A stretch of 64,000 bases of DNA from contig JARFIW010001452.1 in NCBI GenBank assembly GCA_036346225.1, forward strand, positions 124,001 to 188,000, in the 5' to 3' direction. The stretch comes from Platerodrilus igneus. Its lineage: Eukaryota; Arthropoda; Insecta; Coleoptera; Lycidae. Below, piece by piece: positions 58,954 through 64,000 of this stretch. Position numbers and translations under genes: made by a program. The notes under the pieces are model-generated. The model was not told the origin of the DNA. It saw only the letters and a program-made list of their open reading frames with translations, and made no database searches. Numbering within the stretch: the stretch's first letter is position 1; each line of letters begins with the position of its first letter.

Positions 58954-61371
58954 TTAATGTTTATACAGATCGGAGTAAACAACACTTAAGTTATTTAAGT
59001 CTTGTTTGTTGTTGATGCACTTTTTTCTTTTGTATATGAAATGATTCAAGTAATAACCGTTTTTGTAATTTTGTTCTATTTCTAAAATTTTGGTATCTTT
59101 GAGCGAAGGTGTGTGTTTGGTAGAATGTATATGTGTTGAGAAAGCACAGTTGTTCTTTCCCAATTTTGCATCACTGCGGTGTTGAGTTAATCTGTACTTT
59201 AACCACTGACCCGTTTGACCAATGTAGGAGTGGTTGCATATACATTGAATCTTATATACAACGTTACTGCACATTTCGGTGTTTGTTTTATCTTTAAGGG
59301 CGAAAAAGATTTTTGATTGACTTCACATAGTAGTATGCGATGCCTATATTTGGTTTTTAAAATTCTAGTAAGTTGTGGAGTTAGTTTTTCAATATACGGA
59401 AGCTTGTTGTAGACCAGTTCTTGTTTTGCTTTTTGTTGTGATAAAATGTTGGTATTTAATAATTTGTTGACAACTTGAATGGGATAACCATTACTGATAA
59501 AAACTTGTTTTAATTCTTTAATGTTGTTATTTAGAAAAATTGGATTGTTTATTTTTGTAATTCGATTTTTTAGTGCTAAGATGGTATTTACCTTGTGTTT
59601 ATTGCTGTGACTGGAGTTGTAGTTAATGTATCTATCAGAATTTGTAGGTTTTTTATAGTAGTTAAAAATCAAACTGTTGTTTTCAGATCGAATAATCAAT
59701 GTATCAAGAAATGGAATTTTTCTGTCTTCTTCTTTTTTCAAATTGAATTTTAGATGTTCATTAAAGTTATTGAAGTGTTCAAGAGTGGTTTCAACTTGAT
59801 TTTGTGGTACAGAGCAAACTATGTCGTCTACATACTTAGCTAAAAATGTAACTTGAAATGGAAGGTTAGGAATGATTTTGTCCAAAAGTAGATACATGAC
59901 AATCTGGGCTAAGATTGGTGAGAGAGGTGAACCCATAGGCGTGCCATAAAGTTGTAAATAGATAGTTTTTTCATATGTAAAGTATGTGTTGTTGAATATT
60001 AGATTTAGAGTACTAATGAACATTTTTCTGAAAATTTGCAGTGAGGTTGAACTTTGTTCCATTGTTCTGATATAATTTGTATTGTTAATTCTTTAGGTAT
60101 GTTGGTAAACAAAGATACAACATCAAGGGATATAAGAATGTGGTCTTCTGGTAATCGAAAATTGTTATACGTATCTACAAAAGTAAAGCTATCCTTGATA
60201 TTGTAGCCTTCAAGAGGAAATGAGTGTTTCAGAATTTCTGCACAGAAATGAGCAATGCTATAGGTAGGAGTATTAATGGATGAAATAATTGGTCTTAAAG
60301 ATAGTGTTGGTTTGTGAATTTTTGGTAGACCATAATACTTTCCTGGACTTGAACTGTTGTTGATTAGTGCTTTTTTTTGGGTTGTTGATATGATATCTTT
60401 TTTATGAAGCATGTTAATGTGTTCATTCACATTTTTTTGGATTTTAGTGGTTGGATCTTTTGTTAAGATTTTATAAGTTTCTGTGTCAGATAATAAATCA
60501 AGTGATTTTTGTTTGTAATCTTCTGATTTCATTATGACAGTAACTTCGCCTTTGTCTGCCTTGACTACCAATAATTCCTTGTGGTTTTTGAGAAACTTTT
60601 TTACTTTGTAGAAAGTTTTGTTTATAAAACTGTTGTTATTGTTATTGATTGGATTTTTTAAAAAATTGGTGATGATGTTTGTAACTTTGGCACGTGTAAT
60701 GTTTTTCTCTTCTCGTGTAGTATCTTTAAAATTATCTATGATAGTTTCAACATCTGCTAAGAGTCTTCCTATGTGAATATCACCACTATTCATCTTTAAA
60801 TTAAATTTAGGTCCTAATGATAGTAAGTATTTTATAGCATCTGGTATGTTGACATTACTAAGATTGATTAGCCATTTTCATTGTTAATGAACAATTGAGA
60901 ACTTTCCATTTGCTTGTACATAAGTTGGTTAAATTTTTAATTAATGTTCTTTTATTTTGTATAAAGATTTTTTTGAAGGATACGTTTTGATAAATAGAAA
61001 ATTCATGTAATATATGTGGAGGTAAGGATTCTTTAAGGTAATCCTTTAATATACTGGTGGAAATTTTTAATGAATTCAATTTGATATATGTAATTTTGAT
61101 TTCGAAATTAAGTATAGTTATATCAAAATTGTGAAATTTTCGTTTGATCTTATTAGTCATCCACTCACTGTTGTTTCGTAAGAGATGTAATGCTTGATGG
61201 TTGGATGATGTTATATGAGTAGAGAACTCCTTCTCTTCGACATTTTTCTAAGAATATTCTTCTGTTACTTAGTTTTGCTGCTTTTTAGTATTGTGTGCCC
61301 AAGTCTTTAGTTTCTGAACTGCGTTTGTACCATAACTTCTTTTATGTCATTATAGAATCCCATTTTAAATG
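58954..61371 (-). pseudogene. Penelope reverse transcriptase with GIY-YIG endonuclease, frameshifted
   Basis: From 61371 (MGFYNDIKEVM...) a degraded N-terminal region leads into the 61160-60858 frame. The 60793-60005 frame holds LLVVKADKGEVTVIM, YYGLPKIHKP, LRPIISSINTPTYSIA and ILISLDVVSLFTNIPKEL (the catalytic D in DVVSLFTN). The frame shifts at about 60050. 60062-59199 holds YGTPMGSPLSPILAQIVM, KYVDDIV (YVDD box at residues 77-80) and the FLDTLI and YKKPTNSDRYI blocks. A second shift at about 59270 leads to 59274-58954, the GIY-YIG nuclease: VVYKIQC at residues 5-11 and YIGQTG at 17-22. All catalytic motifs are present; two shifts and N-terminal breaks prevent translation. Fairly recent insertion by its preservation. 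Confidence 0.93.
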
Positions 61372-61376
61372 TAAAT

Positions 61377-61930
61377 TATAAAACTCTATTTTATTGACCA
61401 GGAATCTATGTTTAATATGAAGATGAAATTAATGTGTTGGGATGTTTTGGTCATAAATAAAACAAATGTCAAATAATCATTCGTTTTGAACTTGACGTTT
61501 CGATCTATTATTCAGATCTTAATCATAAGCTAAAAGTTAGGTAATTAGAAACTAAACAATACATATATCAAAACTTACATAAAACTTGATTATTCTTAAA
61601 ATTTAGGGCTAGTGTAAAATAATTTTAAATGACATAAAGCAAAACTTGAGTGACAGAATTAAAATTGTTTTGAGTATGCAATTTTGATGTTACAGAAAAT
61701 AAGCTTATTTAAGTACAATGATTTTGGATATAAATATTATAAAAATAAAAAGAATGTATAAATATTGTCCATTAAATAACAGCACTACAATTAATGTTTA
61801 TACAGATCGGAGTAAACAACACTTAAGTTATTTAAGTCTTGTTTGTTGTTGATGCACTTTTTTTCTTTTTGTATATGAAATGATTCAAGTAATAACCGTT
61901 TTTTTGTAATTTTGTTCTATTTCTAAAATT
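61377..61930. repeat. Second direct copy of the Penelope terminal segment
   Basis: Matches 58540-59095 with only scattered one-base indels, several in homopolymers (for example a TTTTTCTTTTTG stretch). It stops within the GIY-YIG tail (…TTCTAAAATTT), then switches to the inverted piece at 61931. Confidence 0.92.
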
Positions 61931-61975
61931 TATGACCAGAAAAAACATCCCAACACATTAATTTCATCTTCATAT

Positions 61976-61978
<3 letters not shown>

Positions 61979-62010
<32 letters not shown>
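61979..62010. repeat. (AT)n microsatellite, right of the Penelope element
   Basis: About 32 bases of AT alternation abutting the inverted Penelope piece. Confidence 0.95.
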
Positions 62011-62012
<2 letters not shown>

Positions 62013-62059
62013 CTGTGATATACTCCTGTGAATGCGGGAACTGGGTCCTTTCAACAAAA

Positions 62060-62095
62060 AAATTCTAGTCCCACCGATTGGGCGTCATAAACTGC
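62060..62095 (-). other. Possible decayed primer-binding site
   Basis: On the minus strand the bases read TGACGCCCAATCGG then TGGGACTAG. This resembles a GGCGCCCAA-type primer-binding region just inside a Gypsy-like LTR. If so, the LTR would lie at higher coordinates (62105 onward, with a TATATATA at 63167-63174 as its promoter). No pol frames are seen on the other side, where the Penelope element stands. Confidence 0.2.
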
Positions 62096-62099
62096 TGTG

Positions 62100-64000
62100 A
62101 TCCTGGTTTCGCTTCAGCTGCTCACCTAATTTTATAAACCTCCTCATTCATAAAATTAAACAACACATTCCTACCACAAACATCAACGTTAACTCTATTT
62201 ACATCAATATTCAGAATACATTAAATTTTCAAATTAAATTTCAGCATAAAATTCAGTTTTAAAAAGAATTTCAAGATTAATTTTATTATCACTTTAACGT
62301 GCATCCAGAATTAAAGTCCTTGTAGGATGCCTACTAATTAATATAACAATATATGCAGAGTAAAAAGGGAGCATCTACCACCCCTTTACGTTAATTAACC
62401 AGGTTCGTCTAATTGAGCTCAAAGACATACCCAAATTTTCATCATAATTCAGAACATCAATACTAAATACCCCTTTCTACTTAAACAAGCAAATTTCACC
62501 TTAAAATTAAAATTTTATTGTTAGTACAATTTCACTAATGTCCATTTAAAGTAAATCAATTATAAAGTTATTCAACACACACCAAAATGTCAAACAAAAT
62601 AGTATAATTTACCTGAAGGTTACTGTCCTCGTAGCTTCAATGTACATCGTCCCTTTAGTTAATCACACCATTCCAACAGGATTATATTTACGGCTTCTAA
62701 TTCTCAACGCTTTTAAAATTTTCTCCATCACCATTTATTTAAAGTTGTTTCTGGGCTTTTCCGGAACTCCTCTGTGTATATCTGACCCTTGTTTCGTGGA
62801 TCCAGACACGTATTTGAACCATTTAATTATTAACACCCCCGAAAAATAGCAAAGAAATTCATGCTTCTTTCACCAAGATACGCCAAAACTGCCTACTTTT
62901 GTGTATACATTTGTCGTTGTAAATTTTGCTAATTGGTACAGTGATACTAAATTTTATTACCTTATATCTAAGTGCACTGAAGTACATTCATGTTAGCACG
63001 TAAATAACAAACTATTTTGAATCACTAAAATATACGAGCAAACTTTAAATTATTTTATCAAACTAAAATGCACTGTTTAACATCTTCAATCAAGTCGCGG
63101 ATGTAAGAGCTTTTAACGCATCGAATAGTCAAAAGTCTAAGAGGCCGAAATTCATATTACCACCGGTATATATAGCGAATAGCCGGCACGTCGCTTTTGT
63201 CCTCAAAACAGACAATTCTTAAGAATTTCTCATTCTATGTTCCCAGTCCGTCGCTCGCGCGTCGGTTTTTACGAATTTTTCACTCGCCCCATTTAAATAT
63301 CAGAAATTCTCACACGGCACGCAAACATGTCCGAGAAAAACTAATTAATTTTGTACAGAAATTGTTGTTTCTACCTCTGATATTTGCATCCTATTTTCAA
63401 CCAATTGTGACCTCGTGACGTTGCTTAAATCACGCCTTTACTATATGTGTCTTTGCTTGACGCATTTTCTCTTTCCTTTTCTAACCTGTTCGTATTGCTG
63501 CAAATTGATATTCTTTATTATCGATTATATTTTAGTCCATGTGGACTATCTGGGTTTAATAACCCCGTATCGCACCTTCTCGTGAATATTAAGCCCCGGT
63601 TTCTCCAAGATTCTTTGTAAACATTAATTATCTGCAAAATTTTCGCCGAATGAGCTTTTTAAATAAACCCTGTTTTGTATTTCGTGCTAAAGCATCTGAC
63701 CGTTTCCAATATCCTTAGAATCGACATGTTTATCTAAACAAATTAAACTGAAATTGCCTTTTAAAATACGCAGGTGTGTTCAAACATCCTACTTCTAACT
63801 AACACTTCTAGGATTTGCATTTTACAAGTTTCTGTAGATATTATCTGTACGTTTTGTTCAATACCGGTTACTTGAAATAGAGTTAATTAAGATAAATTTT
63901 GCACGTAATTTCCATTTGTTTAGGAATAATTACATTACACGCAGAGCTTTTTTAATACTGCTTCTTTTGATATAAAGCGTCTTGTACATGATTTAAATCT
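62100..64000. other. Unrecognised sequence to the window end
   Basis: Short frames at 62640-62849 and 63197-63418 have no family resemblance. 63180-63420 is somewhat richer in C and G (GTCGCTCGCGCGTCGG) with a TATA-like ATATATAG at 63169, so a promoter or LTR is possible but unproven. Confidence 0.35.

Larger units (their letters stand above)
58540..61978 (-). mobile_element. Penelope-like retroelement with direct terminal copies and an inverted end
   Basis: The segment 58540-about 59095 (starting TATAAAACTCTATTTTATTG) is repeated directly at 61377-61930. The right copy is followed by an inverted copy of 58572-58620 (61931-61978). The minus-strand gene between encodes reverse transcriptase and a GIY-YIG nuclease. 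Direct partial copies plus inverted pieces are known features of Penelope elements. It is bracketed by two (AT)n tracts, consistent with insertion into an (AT)n target. Confidence 0.9.

Overview
The window is AT-rich eukaryotic DNA, almost certainly from an insect. The evidence is its mobile-element content: insect-type pogo, mariner, DD41D, ZMYM1-like hAT, piggyBac, Penelope and BovB-type LINE relics, plus one Maverick/Polinton. I cannot name the species. I see no intact host gene, rRNA or tRNA; nearly every recognisable coding stretch is a broken transposon or virus-like gene. Two uncertain host-like segments (47.5-48.3 kb and a duplicated block at 48.0-50.5 kb) are listed with low confidence.

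Layout: 1.1-2.6 kb, Jockey-like LINE relic (-). 3.4-4.45 kb, pogo-type transposase relic (-). 4768-5627, internally deleted mariner with TIRs and a TA duplication. 5779-20350, the main object: a Maverick/Polinton with a perfect 6-bp target duplication (GAAGTT) and AG...CT termini, rebuilt into a giant palindrome. Its left arm A (5.8-10.3 kb) is inverted relative to the right side, which holds a second copy (B, 13.0-16.2 kb) followed in tandem by a third (C, 16.2-20.35 kb). The arms carry the C-terminal end of a protein-primed family B DNA polymerase and two unrecognised small ORFs. The loop holds a broken packaging ATPase fused behind a psq/pogo-like helix-turn-helix, an 8-bp minisatellite, and a second, diverged palindrome. 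The inner part of C (16.2-17.5 kb) is riddled with missing bases and holds a 58-nt G run followed by a 63-nt T run, so it looks like unpolished or mis-assembled sequence.

21329-27589 is a ZMYM1-type hAT element with TIRs and an 8-bp duplication. A pogo-type element is nested in it, and it carries an internal 0.5-kb duplication. 28.2-31.5 kb is a relic of an insect repeat-borne protein family split by a complete DD41D element (28719-31067) with about 430-bp TIRs. 32063-33174 is a foldback element. 35.8-38.3 kb is a decayed RTE/BovB-like LINE (+). 39.3-39.55 kb is another hAT piece. 39910-41221 is a mariner-like DD41D element with near-perfect TIRs. It abuts a second DD41D element (about 41224-45826, roughly 500-bp TIRs) that is itself split by a foldback element (42813-45294) built from four 361-bp tandem repeats. 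51.7-53.6 kb is a piggyBac relic. 56379 is a lone tRNA-Lys-type primer-binding site. 58.5-62.0 kb is a Penelope element between two (AT)n tracts. The rest is noncoding or unrecognised.

The genes do not form a working pathway. The window is a record of repeated nesting: hAT then pogo, an unknown family then DD41D, DD41D then foldback, and a Polinton reduced to palindromic arms.
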